Source: Pannonibacter sp. SL95 (GTDB lineage: Bacteria > Pseudomonadota > Alphaproteobacteria > Rhizobiales > Stappiaceae). Taken from it: a DNA stretch of 64,000 nt. Position numbers and translations under genes: made by a program. Position 1 is the first letter of the stretch, and every line of letters begins with the position of its first letter. Positions 63,883-64,000 of this stretch are shown here, one piece after another. The notes below the pieces were generated by a model. That model searched no databases, was not told the origin of the DNA, and worked only from the letters and a program-made list of their open reading frames with translations. The stretch lies in assembly GCF_026672425.1 (NCBI RefSeq), contig NZ_JAPPRC010000006.1, positions 1,302,001 to 1,366,000 of the forward strand, in the 5' to 3' direction.

Positions 63883-64000
63883 TCACTCCGCCGGGCGCTC
63901 GCCGGCGGTCATCGCGTCATGGCGCAGGGCAAGGCGCTGCCGCTTGCGCTCCTGGTAGGCCTGGACGCTGACATAGACCGGAATGTAGCAAAGAATTCCG
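63883..64000 (-). CDS. C-terminal end of an unidentified protein (partial)
   Basis: The last 38 codons of a frame entering from the right edge: hydrophobic [12 protein letters not shown] followed by a charged tail [19 protein letters not shown]. It ends 23 bp before the acpS start. Not the end of PdxJ, which often precedes acpS. Could be a small membrane protein; no family is assigned. Confidence 0.5.
   Translation of the reverse strand, partial: GILCYIPVYVSVQAYQERKRQRLALRHDAMTAGERPAE

Overview
This 64 kb window is high-GC chromosomal DNA of an alphaproteobacterium, most probably a Hyphomicrobiales (Rhizobiales) member of the Stappia/Pannonibacter type; the family is a guess. The pointers are a fused trpE(G) gene preceded by a leader peptide with three consecutive Trp codons, two Porin_2-type porins, a long PhnE of rhizobial style, and the gene order acpS-lepB-rnc-era-recO-parC. 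No tRNA, rRNA, CRISPR array, transposase or phage gene was seen.

Layout. 1-5 kb: end of a TetR-type regulator, an Old Yellow Enzyme reductase behind a perfect palindrome, ilvD, an unknown protein and a small secreted protein. 5-8.3 kb: a detoxification block (tautomerase, NTF2-like protein, GST, HxlR regulator), then mntH with a Fur/Mur-like operator. 8.3-11 kb: ornithine cyclodeaminase and arginase, divergent from an Lrp/AsnC regulator. 11-14.4 kb: a divergent pair of trypsin-like protease and SGNH hydrolase (possibly an undescribed two-gene system), then a YdjM-like membrane protein. 14.4-17 kb: trpE(G) with its trpL attenuator.

17-36 kb is the catabolic heart. First comes a compact operon for aerobic 2-aminobenzoyl-CoA (anthraniloyl-CoA) degradation: monooxygenase/reductase fusion, SDR, MarR, enoyl-CoA hydratase, acyl-CoA dehydrogenase, thioesterase, a RidA-like protein and an aryl-CoA ligase, with two TTCAAGCTTGAA palindromes in front. 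Next, divergent from a LysR gene, is an operon with an aldehyde dehydrogenase, an atypical DapA-fold enzyme, 3-hydroxyanthranilate 3,4-dioxygenase, a branched-chain-type ABC importer, an L-aspartate dehydrogenase homologue and an arylformamidase-like hydrolase. Together they look like an uptake and degradation island for (hydroxy)anthranilates, with a ring-cleavage branch whose lower steps do not match the textbook route.

36-41 kb: phosphonate/phosphate-ester ABC transporter phnCDEE with no C-P lyase genes. 41-51 kb: an MltB-type lytic transglycosylase, an orphan ParA, a large PAN-domain alpha-2-macroglobulin and the partner pbpC, which is split by a one-base frameshift. 51-54.4 kb: a tandem porin duplication including leader regions and terminators. 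54.5-64 kb: an alpha/beta hydrolase, dapA, smpB, then the leftward housekeeping cluster parC-recO-era-rnc-lepB-acpS. Two long inverted repeats and a helically phased TGTG array lie in the gaps of this last part.
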